Under the pieces are notes generated by a model. It made no database searches. It saw nothing but the letters and a program-made list of their open reading frames with translations, and was not told the origin of the DNA. A stretch of 64,000 bases of DNA from Conus ventricosus (lineage: Eukaryota > Mollusca > Gastropoda > Neogastropoda > Conidae), in assembly GCA_018398815.1 (NCBI GenBank), contig CM031616.1, forward strand, positions 65,252,873-65,316,872. Direction: 5' to 3'. This document shows, piece after piece, positions 24,000 through 36,028 of this stretch (positions within the stretch are counted from its first letter, which is position 1; each line of letters opens with the position of its first letter). The translations under genes were made by a program, and so were the position numbers.

Positions 24000-24330
24000 C
24001 ATTTTTATTTTTAAACTGGATAAAACGAGTGATCATGCCAGCTACTTTATTTGCCTTTTTAACTGCAGCAGTCAAATCATGTTCAAACTCAAAGGTTAGA
24101 GTTTAATCCATCAAACACCAATGCGGATATTTGATCGAAAGTGATTTGATCCAGTTCTTGTTTTCAACTGTAAATCACTAAATGTGATACACTATAGTGG
24201 TTAACTTTTTCAGACTTTCTCCACATAAATGAATAGGACGATAAAGTGTCAATCCAACTTCTGGTTTAATATTGGGCAATTTAGAATCTGATTTCTTCTG
24301 ACATGTTTTTTTTAAAAAGTTATATTGATA
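24000..24330 (-). pseudogene. LINE reverse-transcriptase fragment (jockey/CR1-like)
   Basis: Read leftwards, 24091-24017 encodes EFEHDLTAAVKKANKVAGMI then TRFIQ, matching the region after the RT domain in jockey/CR1-type LINEs. Short and truncated. Confidence 0.6.
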
Positions 24331-24361
24331 AACTATTTATGTGCTTTCTTTTGTATGTATG

Positions 24362-24366
24362 CATGT

Positions 24367-24410
<44 letters not shown>

Positions 24411-24420
24411 GCGCGCGCGC
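24362..24420. repeat. (CA)n microsatellite with CG-rich edge
   Basis: A pure CA run passing into CGCACGCGCGCGCGC. Confidence 0.95.
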
Positions 24421-24645
24421 ACCATTTAAATCTACTGTGTAGCTTATCAAAATGAATATGATATATCTGTAGAATTGCAACGAGTTCCATCGACCAAAGA
24501 ATCTTCATGAAATATTATTATATTACAATCTTCATTCTGAGTAACAAAATGTAAGCCTACCCATCTAACTTTTAGTGTCAGCAGAGTTTCGAACTCAGAG
24601 TACTTCATTCATCGTTATTACTTATCATTATCACGCTTATGTAAA

Positions 24646-24702
24646 CTTCTTCTTCTTCCTAAAATACTGGTTCACTCAAAAACGAGTAGGTCACCAGCGC
24701 GC
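24646..24702 (-). repeat. LINE 3' end, 5'-truncated copy
   Basis: The reverse complement of CAGTATTTTAGGAAGAAG plus its upstream 40 bp, identical in arrangement to 28029-28084. It ends in a GAA-type tail. Confidence 0.65.
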
Positions 24703-24900
24703 AACAAGAACAATTACACAACAGTCGAGCAAAATTGTTTAAGTCTATTTAATTAATCTGTTTTTTTTCTTCTTTTTTTTTTTTTGTCGACAAGGCCAGA
24801 CTTCTTCGAACCGGTTCTATAAGTCAGTTGCATATTATCAAACCATTATAAATCAAACAAGGGTGGCATCATGTAAATGTCCCTGTCTGCAAGAACTCAC

Positions 24901-24975
24901 CTGAACATGCAACCGAAGGCGAATACAGAGGGCAGGCTATAACATGTGAGCCATTCAAACTTCGCGAACGTTCAA
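24901..24975 (-). other. Probable 5' non-coding first exon of the minus-strand gene (DNAAF1)
   Basis: On the minus strand a GC-richer stretch ends in a consensus donor (CAG then GTGAGT) at 24901/24900. It faces a plus-strand ATG only about 85 nt away. Assignment to DNAAF1 is inferred: it is the next minus-strand exon-like segment upstream of 11618. The 15868-23905 retrotransposon would then lie in DNAAF1 intron 1. Confidence 0.4.
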
Positions 24976-25010
24976 AACAGTCAATATGGCGTCCGTTGCC
25001 AAGTTACAAG
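24940..25010. promoter_or_regulatory. Candidate bidirectional promoter with X-box-like and YY1-like motifs
   Basis: Between the divergent exons there is no TATA box. ATGGCG at 24986 resembles a YY1 core. GTTGCCAAGTTAC at 24995-25007 resembles an RFX X-box (GTTGCC, a 1-nt spacer, then AGTTAC), with one deviation from the RRNRAC half-site. RFX/FOXJ1 control of DNAAF genes is established in animals; activity of this site is inferred. Confidence 0.3.
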
Positions 25011-25054
25011 CAAAATACTTCCAAACAGTTCCAGCAAAAAGTTGCATCGGAACA
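24986..25054 (+). CDS. Putative first coding exon of a divergent plus-strand gene, unidentified
   Basis: An ATG in the context tcaatATGGCG opens MASVAKLQAKYFQTVPAKSC then IGT, and ends at a consensus donor (ACAA then GTATGT). I do not recognise the protein and found no following exon I can defend. It sits head-to-head with the minus-strand donor at 24901, as in a bidirectional promoter. Confidence 0.4.
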
Positions 25055-27174
25055 AGTATGTTGAATCATGTGCTTTCTTTTTTTTAACCAATTTCAGACG
25101 AGAAAGTGTGGTATAAAAATACAGTCGTATTCCAGCTTTCTTCTTCTATGTTTCTTTTGATTATTTGTCGATCAGACTTTGATGTCGACCGTGATTGAAT
25201 TATTTTGTGGTTGTTTGAAACCAAAATTCGGGACTAGAATCTAGACGAAGTCCGAACTTAACGGAAAGTTCCACCAAATTCGACGATTTTCCAATTTATA
25301 ATTTATGTATTTATTTAGTAAGCAGAGCCTGTTTATATATACACACACACACACTGCACGGGATATATAATTTGTCGTGAGGATTTAAATGACGTTGTGG
25401 GCGTGTTTTGCCGTAAGTTGCACCGAGACCTTTTCGTGCGTGTGCGCGTTTAATCTTTTCAAGACTTTGCGGTGGGGTGGTGGAGGGAGGGGGGAGGGGG
25501 GGGGGGGGGGAGGGGGAAAGAGAGAAGGAATGGACAGTGTTGTATTTTTAATTGGGATGAACATGTTAGGCAGCTAACTCCACCACCCCCCTTCTTTTCC
25601 CTGTTTCCCAATCCCTCTGTGAGAGTAAGAAATCTTCCTCTTCTCCCCCCCCCCCCCCCTCCTCCACCCCCAATTGCTCAAAGAAAACAGACACGAACAT
25701 GCGCACATAGAGACCTGGGGGGGAGGGCACAGGCAGGGGGAGGAGAGAAAGAGGGAGAACATGTTCAACTGCATAGAATAGTATGTGATTGCTTATGAGC
25801 ATTAAGTGATGCTAAGATAGAGAGAGAGAGGGGTCCCCCTCCCCTGCCTCCCCATCCCCGCACGCCTCACGTACACACCCAGCCCAATCTCCCATCCGAC
25901 CTTCTTCCTGTGTGTGTGTTGTAAATAACATCTTGATCACACATTTAGCATCTCTTCAGTGTATGTGTTATGCGGTGGAAAAAGAGTCAACATGTTAATA
26001 ATATGGGTTTTCGAAGTGCAGGAAAACAACACAGACATGCAAAGTGTGCTCGCAAGCTGGGCTAATATACAAGTACACGCTGGGCTTTTTTAGCCTTGTG
26101 CTCCAGCCAATGGTGTCAGTGGGCATGTCGTTAGTGGTATCTCAAGCGGTTGATTCCAATTAATCAATGCCAGTTACCCAAATGTGGAGTGTTTACAGTG
26201 GGAAAGTTTGAGACTGAGCTAAGGTGGATGATGAAGATCACACCATTTTTTTTTTTGAATGGAAGAAATATCATGGAAACATTTCAAACTGACGCTGGGC
26301 CCAAATTTTCCAATAAAGAAAAATCCAATTATGAGGGGCAGCATTCATATACATAGATTATACACTGATTTTTTTTCTTTGAGTATAAGAGTTAGCAGTT
26401 GCTTAGGTACTTGCTAGTTTCAAGTAGTTGTGCATAACTGTCAGTAAATATGTGGAAACAAATAGTGAATGTTTTTTTTCTCCAAAATTAATATATCTCA
26501 TTAGTAGTAGGCCTCCATTGGTCATAGCTGACCATGGATAGAGTATATTCGACCTAAGATTTATATCTGCCTGGGCTGTCTGCTCGCCCCGAACAGCTTC
26601 GCCTGTGGCTGTAGAGACTGATACGAGAGTGGCAGTCTCTGTCACAATGGTCACATCTGTATGTTGACACTGGTTTGTTGGCTGTCATCCCCTTTCTGCA
26701 GGCTTGCTTTTCTGCTGCAGCAGCTGTCAGTTTGTTTTCGCCAATCTTGTTTATATATTGTCTTTTACTGTGAAAAGATTTTTTGTGGTGTTTTAATCAC
26801 AAAGGCAATACAGACTTTTGTGTCTTAATCATGTCATCCCTCAGACTCTGATCCAAGGCTTGGAAGTTGAAGGTTACAAGAATGTTGAACATAAATGCTG
26901 GTGTACTTGGAATATGACTGCTTCCTGAAACAAAGCTCTTTCGTCCTCAGGCAGTGCTGATATTAGTTTGGTAATGACGCTCATCTATTCTCTTTCTGCG
27001 TAGGAATATTATGCTCTAAATAATTGTGGTGTGTGTGTGTGTGTGAGTGAGTGACACAGACACTTTTACTAGTTTCAGTAAAAAAAAAAATTTTCAATGC
27101 TAATATGAATCATCACTGTTCTTGTTATAATTAGATATATATTGTGTAACAGTATTCTATGTTAGTATCCTTTA
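25055..27174. other. No exon recognised; purine/pyrimidine-rich tracts
   Basis: Poly-G/GA tract at 25470-25525, poly-C at 25644-25662, G-rich at 25715-25765. The remainder is AT-rich. If the 24986 exon is real, this would be its first intron. Confidence 0.45.
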
Positions 27175-27247
27175 ACGTGGTGACAGCCCTGATGTGGCCC
27201 TTTGCGGTCGGCTGGGCTATAAGCAACATTATCTTATCTTATCTTAT
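27175..27247 (+). repeat. LINE 3'-end repeat with ATCTT tail
   Basis: GTGACAGCCCTGATGTGGCC, then TTTGCGGTCGGCTGGGCTAT, AAGCAACATT and (ATCTT)n. Repeated almost exactly at 28446-28514, with older copies at 58991-59045, 55577-55636 and 11226-11271. Confidence 0.75.
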
Positions 27248-27425
27248 GTTAGTATCCTTAGTCCCTAGAGGAACAAGGGCCAGATAGACACAAAAACAAA
27301 CCATCTCCTTGCTCATCTGTTACCCATGGGAATAAATCAATCAATCAGTATCTCCTTGCTTATCTGTTAACCATGGGAATAAATCAGTCAATATCTCCAT
27401 GCTTATGTTACCCATGGGAATAAAT

Positions 27426-28085
27426 CAGTTTGTTGCTCAGTTTGGGATCCTTACCATCTAAAGGACATTGATAACCTCGAAAAGATTCAGAACAGAGCAG
27501 CACGGTTCGTAACAGGGAACCACATCAGAGAAAAGGGGAATACTAGGAAGAACATGAGGAAATTAGAATGGAAACCCTTAGAAAAGAGAAGAGCTTTTAT
27601 CAAACTTAACATCTTCTTCAAAGGCAGAGCTAAAGTAATTGATATTCCAATGGAACAACTAGTGTTGAATAAAAGTAGCACCAGGGATGGCAGTCAATGT
27701 TATACCATACCTGCATCAAATATTGACAGCCACTTACATTCTTTTTATCCCAGTTCTGTACGGCTGTGGAACTCGCTGCCGGGTGCCATCAAGATTGCCA
27801 CAAATGCAATCTCATTTAAAAAACAAATTGATACGACAGTTTTGAGATCTGCATATTGACGATTTTCTATTTTTACTTCCCCAGATATTTTACTGTTACC
27901 TGGGCCTGAATTTGGCCATTGCTTTTAACTTCTTGAATATCGAGTGCGACCCCTTGTTGCCAAATTTGCTCCAGGGGCCAACAGTCTGAGTCGCACTATT
28001 TTATGTTATTTTATTTTACTTTTTAACATGCGCGCTGGTGACCTCGTTTTTGAGTGAACCAGTATTTTAGGAAGAAGAAGAAGAA
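27426..28085 (+). pseudogene. LINE ORF2 C-terminal end plus 3' UTR (jockey/CR1-like)
   Basis: The frame reads VWDPYHLKDIDNLEKIQNRA then ARFVTG, and FYPSSVRLWNSLPGAI, the signature C-terminus of jockey/CR1-type reverse transcriptases. The stop near 27858 is followed by a 3' UTR ending in GAAGAAGAAGAA. 5'-truncated, with an almost intact frame over about 430 bp. Confidence 0.8.
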
Positions 28086-28237
28086 ATCGATCATATTAAT
28101 CAATATCTCCATGTATGTCAAACTACTTATTTACATAACTTGCGTGATTAACCTTTCTGATTTCAAAGGTATGAGGACCATACCATATTTCCATATGCTA
28201 AGAATGTAACCAGTGCTTCATTTAGTTATAAACTGGA

Positions 28238-28514
28238 GAAAATGAGTGATCATGCCAGCTATTGTTTGCCTTTTCAATTGCAACATTAAATTTTTGCCAA
28301 CCAAAACATCCCATATCCTTTACAGCTAGGTATCTTCAAGTCAAAAGATTTTATATGACGAGCATAATTGGGGTTATTTTTCACCAACATGAAGAATTTT
28401 GTGTTTATCACTGTTAAAGTTTATCTGTGGCTTTCTAGTTAAATACGTGGTGACAGCCCTGATGTGGCCCTTTGCGGTCGGCTGGGCTATAAGCAACATT
28501 ATCTTATCTTATCT
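28238..28514 (-). pseudogene. Degraded LINE RT fragment and LINE tail repeat
   Basis: The minus strand shows FNSDKHKILHVG (RT palm C-terminal motif) and a diverged KANNSWHDHSFS equivalent of the 24.0-kb fragment. A plus-strand tail repeat (28446-28514) lies at the right edge. Confidence 0.5.
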
Positions 28515-29488
28515 CTTCTAGTTAAATTCAGCAGTTCATCTTTACTTTCTTGGAACATACTTTTTTTTTTTTCTCTTTTTTGTTTGTAAGTTATTCACTA
28601 GTACGTATTCTTGTCATTGGCTTTAAAAAATAAAAAAAAAAATTACAAAATATCAGGCTTACTATTGATGGAATAAACTGTGTTGATCCTAAGAGGCTGC
28701 CCTTAAGAATATAACCGACGGCCTTCCACAATGTTAGCAGATGGGCTTCCATTAATTGAAAAGTCCACTATCCACATAGGCACTTTCTTATCTGTACTTT
28801 CATGTTGCCCCCTTGACCTCCTCACATAACAAAATTGGGGAGTCATTGGGGCATCCCCCATTGAATCAGTTCACCTCGTTCTGCCAGTTCTGTCGTTTGT
28901 GTTGTCTCTGCAAATGTTTTCTTTGTCCACCATTGTGCCGTGTTGTGGTGTGTCATGGGTAGGTCAAATGCAGCAGAGCACATTTCTCGGCAGGCCGAAT
29001 TTTCTTGGGTTCAGAATGGCAGATAATGTGTGGCCTAAATGAATCGATCGTCAACATTCACACACACTCACAACAGCAGATAATGAAATATGCACAGACC
29101 ATCAGTGTTTTCACACACTCTCAAACATTATGCATGAAAGGAGAGATGGAATCTCCCAGAAAAAACAACTGCACTTTGAATTTCACAGGTGTGATGAATG
29201 TAGGTACATAGCTATATAAAGGTGGCAACCCATATCATCCACACTCAGATTTGCATCGCACCTCATTCACAGTCGCACTTGCATTGTACAATTGAAATAT
29301 TCAAGGCACCAGGGCATTGTTTTTCCCCCAATGATGGTTTATTGTGATTCCAAAGAGTGAAACAAACATGCTGTGTAGAACATCATTCTAAATGTACTCT
29401 TTTTGTCTGTTAGGCTGCGGCCATAGTAAACCAGGCTGTCCTGAGTTTTGACGGCCGTCTCTTTAGCCGGTAGAACGGGTCCGTCAAA

Positions 29489-29926
29489 GTGGCCATAGTA
29501 AACACGGCTTTCCGGAGTTTTGACGGCCGTCTCTTGCTGAGGTCAAGGGAAATGCGAGTCGTCATTATCAAAATGGCGCGGACGAAACGGACCAGATCGT
29601 TGTTGTTGCTGTGGTGGTGGTGGAGGAAGAAAAGAGGGAGCCTACGACGTTTCGCTGTTCATCCTATCAACAGATCGAGAGACATGTATGGAGAATATTG
29701 CCATCGGATGCCCCAACTGCGCAATCACTCGGAGAAGTTTCATCAGTACCTCAGAATGACACCTCATTCTTTTGATCATCTTCTGGAACACTGTGCACCT
29801 GATCTTCGAGAAAAGTCAACTAACTTCGGCATGTCTCTTGTCACTTTTGCTGTAAGTAAAGGTTCTGAGCCTCCAGCACTGATCAACTTCTCTTCGTCCA
29901 TGTTTGCAAGGGAGATAAATCATTGA
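29489..29926 (+). pseudogene. Harbinger-type transposase N-terminal exon, left arm
   Basis: The frame reads MYGEYCHRMPQLRNHSEKFH, QYLRMTPHSFDHLLEHCAP and STNFGMSLVTFAV, resembling the helical N-terminal part of PIF/Harbinger transposases. A GTAAGT follows the conserved part at about 29851, as if at an exon end. The DDE catalytic domain is absent. Confidence 0.65.
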
Positions 29927-30348
29927 GAAATCAGGAACGGAGTTCTTCCCCTTTCCCTTTCTGTCAACCTGGCAAACGGACGTTTTGCACGAAAGTCGAA
30001 ACGACGGTTGTAAATGCCGAGCCGGGCCTGCTTCACTATGGCCACCCACATCCATCATCGGTGACGCTACAGAGCAATTAAGCCAGGCAGGATCTTTTAC
30101 CCGGGCTGGCAAAAAAGACGGTGGTAAAAACCATGGCTCCGGTTTTTTACCACCGTCTTTTTTGCCAGCCCGGGTAAAAGATCCTGCCTGGCTTAATTGC
30201 TCTGTAGCGTCACCGATGACGGATGTGGGTGGCCATAGTGAAGCAGGCCTGGCCCGGCATTTACAACCCGTCGTTTCGACTTTCGTGCAAAACGTCCGTT
30301 TGCCAGGTTGACAGAAAGGGAAAGGAGAAGAACTCCGTTCCTGATTTC

Positions 30349-30786
30349 TCAATGACTTATCTCCCTTGCAAACATGGACGAAGAGAAGTTGATCAGTGCT
30401 GTGAGGTTCAGAACTTTATTTACAGCAAAAGTGACAAGAGACATGCCGAAGTTAGTTGACTTTTCTCGAAGATCAGGTGCACAGTGTTCCAGAAGATGAT
30501 CAAAAGAATGAGGTGTCATTCTGAGGTACTGATGAAACTTCTCCGAGTGATGGCGCAGTAGGGGCATCCGATGGCAATATTCTCCATACATGTGTCTCGA
30601 TCTGTTGATAGGATGAACAGCGAAACGTAGTAGGCTCCCCCTTTTCTTCCTCCACCACCACCACAGCAACAACAACGATCTGGTCCGTTTCGTCTGCGCC
30701 ATTTTGATAGTGACGACTCGCATTTCCCTTGACCTCAGCAAGAGACGGCCGTCAAAACTCTGGAAAGCCGTGTTTACTATGGCCAC
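30349..30786 (-). pseudogene. Harbinger-type transposase N-terminal exon, right arm (inverted copy)
   Basis: A mirror copy of 29489-29926 with a few substitutions (for example MPLLRHHSEKFH for MPQLRNHSEKFH). Both arms have stayed open, which fits recent duplication or gene conversion between arms. Confidence 0.65.
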
Positions 30787-30865
30787 TTTGACGGACCCGT
30801 TCTACCGGCTAAAGAGATGGCAGTCAAAACTCAGGATAGCCGGGTTTACTATGGCCACAGTCTTA

Positions 30866-33800
30866 ATCTGTTTTTTGGCTAGTAGCTATTTAAAGCGAAA
30901 CAATACATGATGAACTAAAAAGTAACACTTTTTATGTACATTTCACCATTCATTTTTCTTTATACACTGAAAAGCTACATTCATGTTTCTTTTATGTAAA
31001 TCCTTAATTTCAGTATTGACCATCACCAACTTTTTTATTTTACTATAATGTATAAAACTGTTCACACAGCAACAAACTTGACAATGCCCCCCAAAAAAAA
31101 GAAAAGCTAAAAGTCATGCCTTCATAAAACTGAAACGACGGCTCATCTTCAGTCTACAAAGTAAAGCACTGACTAAAAATACAGAAAAAAGTCTCATCAA
31201 AAATCTGTTGACAGACATAAGATCCTTCTTTTCATAAAGAGTCCAACATGATTGGAATTCTTCCCCAAAGCAACATGTACTAACAACACTAACCATTTAT
31301 TTTCAAATCTTCTGCCATTATTCTGATGGGTTTCATCTGGGCTGACTCAATCCTCAGCTTTGGTAAAACCAAATACATTATTTCCCTCTTTCACTTGTAC
31401 AAAAATACATATTTTCCTATTTTGAATTAAAAAATAAAAAAAAATAAAGGGAGACAGTGGCCATTACAGCTATGTAAATGTCCCAGTTACTTTTTAAACA
31501 TGCTGCTGTAAATCTACAGAACCCATACAACAGAGCAGCATGCTCACAACCGACACTAAGGCATAAATGAAGACAATAACATGATAGTACTAAATGAACT
31601 AGACTGCTGTGAATGCACAAAACAAAAAATATGCTCAAACGCTAGGAGCACGATGCAGATACCACAAACTGGACCTGGTAAAAGTGTATATAAACCCAGT
31701 GCACTGGTAGATCAAACAGCAAGGTCATGAGGAGACACTGTGAAACACTGATGAAAACGATCAACAGTACCTGGTGAACCATCTTGCTGAAAGTCCAGAA
31801 TTTATAGAAAACAGCAGTAAGCTCACACTGGGGACTAGTATGAAAAATGCAATCTGTACCTGCTAAAACATGTTGCTGTAAATCTAATGAACCTGTTTTT
31901 CTATAGAATCTATCAAAGCCACAACGTGCTGAAGAATACAATGAAGAAACTATGAACTATTTGATTAAACGTGTTGCTGTGAATGCACAGAACTGACAAA
32001 CGAAGTATTCTCACAGCAACATTAGGGATCAAAATGAAGAAAATAATGTAAACAGCACCTGAAAAAATGTGTTGGCTGTGAATCTACTGAGCCTACAGAT
32101 CACATCAGCAGGCCTGCAAAAACACTAGAAATAGAAACAGAATCTTTGCTGTACTGTGTTGGGTGAACATCTCAGATATTCATTCGAAATCCTTAGCCAC
32201 TAGGGAAGTAAACTTGTTGAAATTTTAATGACTGTGCTTGCCCCCCTAACCTCTTGAAAATGTAATGACTTGTCAATTTTTTTTTCAACATTACTCAAAA
32301 CATACTGCACTCTACTAAAACACAAAGATTTTACATAAATACAAAAACATGATTTTTGTGCACCTTGTGTTTGAGGTGAAAAATTCACTAGTACCTTTCA
32401 AGCGAGAATGTTCGCATTGTACATCATGGATGAAGTTCCACTCAAACTAGTGGTGGAAACTGATATGTGGTAGGGTCTGTCCAACTCTCGGAGGGATCCA
32501 TAAACATGAGTAACAGCCATCTTGGGGGAAATAGCAGAAGGGCTGTCTTACTCCTTGGATAGTCGACTTTCATAACAAAAATGAGTCTGAACACATGAAA
32601 CTGGAAGTGCAATTAAGACCAACTTGCACAATAACACACACACACATGCATACATGTGACACCAACAAATACGTGCTTACATGTGCACATGCCAAGTAAT
32701 GCATGTGCATGTCTGCCCCCTTCCCCAACTCCCATCCCCAAATTCACTCGACTTCATACAGAGAATTTGTGCCTGAACCATGTGCATGAAAAGGCATTGC
32801 AACCTGATCATTCAGTCTGAAAGAGCAAAAAAAAGTCTTGCACACAAACTTGGTTACATGATGCACATTTGTAAGCACTCGCACACATGCATAAACGCAC
32901 GCGACGCCAACACTTGTGCACATGCAGTGCCAGTCGTAAACAAGCACAGCTATGCACCAGCATGGTCGGTGTACATGTGCGTCAGTTCGCATGTCTATGA
33001 CTAGCACGCATGCTAAGCGAGCATGGATTCATGTGTGCGAGTTTTGGATTTATAATCAAGACTGACCAGTGCACATTTATTTTAAAAAAGAAACGCGAGG
33101 TCTTAATCAAATAACAGACACCTAGATTATTTCTTTTCAACAAGAAAACGGATGTGCAGCTATGGAAACAGTGAAAAGCGCTAATTCTAAAAGCCATGGG
33201 AACCGACTTGAAAATGACCTAAACTTCAAATTATCAGTTTACTGCTCGATTTCAATATTCTACCTGCTCCGGCACACAAAACTATCCAGTGATTGAAATT
33301 ACACCATATTGAAATGAAGCATTTTTTTTCCTGTATACAATCTCACATCAACATGTCTCAGCTCAGACATTCAACTAAACTGACCCACTTTGGTGAATAG
33401 ATAAGATGACAAAGTCAGAGCAAAAGCAGTCTCTTCAAGAGAAAGGCTTGCTATATATAAAAAAAAAAAAGGCATCGGAGCACAGGGAGGAGTGAGAAAA
33501 CGGGATAACCGTTTGAATAACGTCAAGAGAGCAACTATCCATGGGACACACTACAGCAGCACCAAAACCACCACAGCCAGCCTCAAAAAGAAAAGAAAAT
33601 CAGGAGACTCTAAAAAAAAAAAAAGCAGCAAAACAATTACCTTTACATCTTGGTCACCATGGCATGACTTGAACGACACCATGGCAATTAAAACCTGACT
33701 AGCATGCCATGCCCACGATGTCCATCCCCCCTTCCCTACATACCAAAGATCTTCAACAAGTGACTGTTGAACATCGTGATATCCATTGCAAGTGCAATGT

Positions 33801-34980
33801 CCCGATACTATGCAGAACATCTATGAACAAGTCCTTTCTCTTTGGCCCCCATTAGGAGAATTCATTTTTGACTGGGAACTGTCATCTCTTCACAGAACGG
33901 AGAGAGAAAAAAAAAGTATGAACTTCACAGCGCTTTCTAATAGCAAAGTTTCCTCGTCTTCCTCTCTCAATCTGTCTAGATGATGTGTACACATTGCCCA
34001 ACACCATAGATTGTGTATAGCACCTGAACTGCAGCAGCACATATGCGAATACACATCACTGGCACAATAATTTTATGCCTACATAACATGCAAGCTTTAG
34101 CATCAACTACTACAGAAGTATACAACTGCATACATGTTTTCACAATAACCAAGCTACAGCTGTATACACTTATGTATACATTGCAAGCTTTCATATCAAG
34201 TACAGTAATATATACTTTACCCACACGCTGCCTTTCACATCAAACCAGTAATGCGCACACACCCAGGCTTTCATATCAATGACATACAGTAGATGCACCT
34301 CAACCACACAGGAGCTTCCACATTATAAAAGAGTAATGAACACACACGATCTTTCATAAAAAACAATTACAGTAATGCACACACACACAAGATTTCAATC
34401 AACTACAATAATATGTATCCAAGTAGGTATCACAGGCTTTCACATGCTCTACTGTAGGCATCTGTACAAACACACCGGGACCTTCACATAACACCTCCAT
34501 ACTTTCCTTAGTCATGATTCCGTCTGCCTTGGATACATTAATGCAGCTGTTCTGATCTGAAGAATGACTTGGTAACATTATTACTAATGTTATGATGTAC
34601 ACCCCCCTCCAAAAAACAAAACTCTGCCCCCACCCCCTCCACACTGCAATTAAAGAACAAGGCAAAGCTTGTCAAAATTTGATAATGAAAGATTTTTGCA
34701 TGTAACCTTAGCATGTTGCTCACAAACTATGATGGCAGGACATGGATTTTTCTTTCTTCCTTTTTCTTTTGGCAGTGCATATACGTTCTTCAAACCAGGG
34801 GAAACTACACAGGGCATTTGCTCAACTATTCTTTCCCATGGACCCAAAATATGCAGTTTTCTTTCCCACAGCGTTTGTTTTGAGACAGCTCCAGAGGTCA
34901 TACTTTCCAAAAACGAGATGACAGAGCAAAAGCAATTCTCACTGCAAGAAGTAATGAAACTCGCGACATGTGAAGGATCT
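30866..34980. other. Unassigned 4.1 kb with a degenerate roughly 100-bp repeat
   Basis: Between about 31490 and 32100 a motif like TGTTGCTGTGAATGCACAGAA recurs at 31500, 31605, 31870, 31975 and 32070 with heavy divergence. 34090-34430 has repeated TTTCATATCAA-type phrases. No coding region recognised. It may include MASTL 3' flank, but I see no defensible poly(A) site. Confidence 0.4.
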
Positions 34981-34985
34981 GATAC

Positions 34986-36023
34986 CAGGCATGAAAGTTG
35001 TTGTTGTGTTGTCGTACCCTGGCTAAAAGACTCCAGGGATCATCCGAACAGCCGCAGCATTTGAACACTATGGCACAAATGCATCAGCTGGGGATGAGAA
35101 CATTACGTGTGTGACCGTTTTTGATTACCCCGCCACATGGGCAGCCCACACTCCGACTTCGGGGATTTGGGAGACTGATAATGTTATGCTAGGAGCTTGT
35201 CACGACTGAAGACAATCCCCACATAACTATGCAGAGCATAACAACATTTTGATGTAGCCTTGGTGTTCTGGCCTATGTCAATTGGTCTGACACAGCCTTA
35301 AGCCAAGGCGTAGGCATGAAAGTGACCAGCAGCTAAAAAGGCTGAAAAATCGGTGGGGGTCTGGGGGGCCGGAGTGGGGCCCAGGGCAATGGCCCGGTGG
35401 GGGTCAGGGCCCCCTGAAGCTGAAGCTTTTTTTTTATAAAATAAAAGGCCTAAAACTGCAAATAAACCCCTATTTCAGCGCTGTTAAGAAGGGCAAATAA
35501 GCCACGTTTTCATGTTTTCAGTAATGAAAATAATACTTCAAAAGAATATACTTTTATATGTGCATACCGACTCATTCACTCAAAACAATGAGACAGCCTT
35601 CATCACAACATTGATTCAGTTAGTCAATCTTTCCACATGGAACACAAAATGCAGCGCCTTTTTCGTCTAATTCGTGAAAACTCGAACATCGTCCACTTCC
35701 TGGTCTGGCCAGTCCCACCTCCAATCGTTTCTCATACCTTTTATTTTTACCGCGAAATCGCGACGCGCTTGACAAACTTCGCCAATTTAACGATGTCCGA
35801 CGGGCGCGAAAAGACCGGATGTTGATTAACGGCGGAAGTGACCGGTTGACTCTTGAGAATAACAGAGTTGCAAATTGTCCAAATGGGAATAGCATCGAAC
35901 GAAAGTTTATTTGTTTTTTGTTTTTTTTTCTCTTTTGGGCGGCACTTTTTTTTGGTGGGGGGGGGGGCGCAGATGAGAAAAATGGGCGGAAAATCCGCCT
36001 TAGGCGGACGAATTTCATGCCTG
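34986..36023. mobile_element. 1038-bp TIR element with 5-bp duplication GATAC
   Basis: It begins CAGGCATGAAAG and ends TTTCATGCCTG; GATAC lies on both sides. A related tandem copy of the flank at about 36104-36200 lacks the insert (GGATCTGACACTGTAG). No transposase found. A second GGCATGAAAG at 35313 suggests a nested or repeated end. The CAGG start resembles hAT-type ends, but a 5-bp duplication is atypical. Confidence 0.65.
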
Positions 36024-36028
36024 GATAC

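Larger units (their letters stand above)
29413..30862. mobile_element. 1450-bp foldback PIF/Harbinger element flanked by TTA
   Basis: The element is an almost perfect palindrome centred at about 30137, with a loop of about 8 nt (ATGGCTCC). The ends are GGCTGCGGCCATAGTAAACC at left and the complement of GACTGTGGCCATAGTAAACC at right. TTA occurs directly before 29413 and after 30862, the 3-bp duplication typical of PIF/Harbinger. Each arm carries the same 5' transposase-like coding segment in opposite orientation. Confidence 0.85.

Noticed and set aside
26150..26356. A second exon for the divergent plus-strand gene (acceptor near 26198)
   Set aside because: Phase would fit, but the frame runs through a T run and shows no similarity or clear donor.
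29205..29260. A TATA-box promoter (CTATATAAAGG at about 29211)
   Set aside because: No coding exon follows; directly downstream is the Harbinger foldback.
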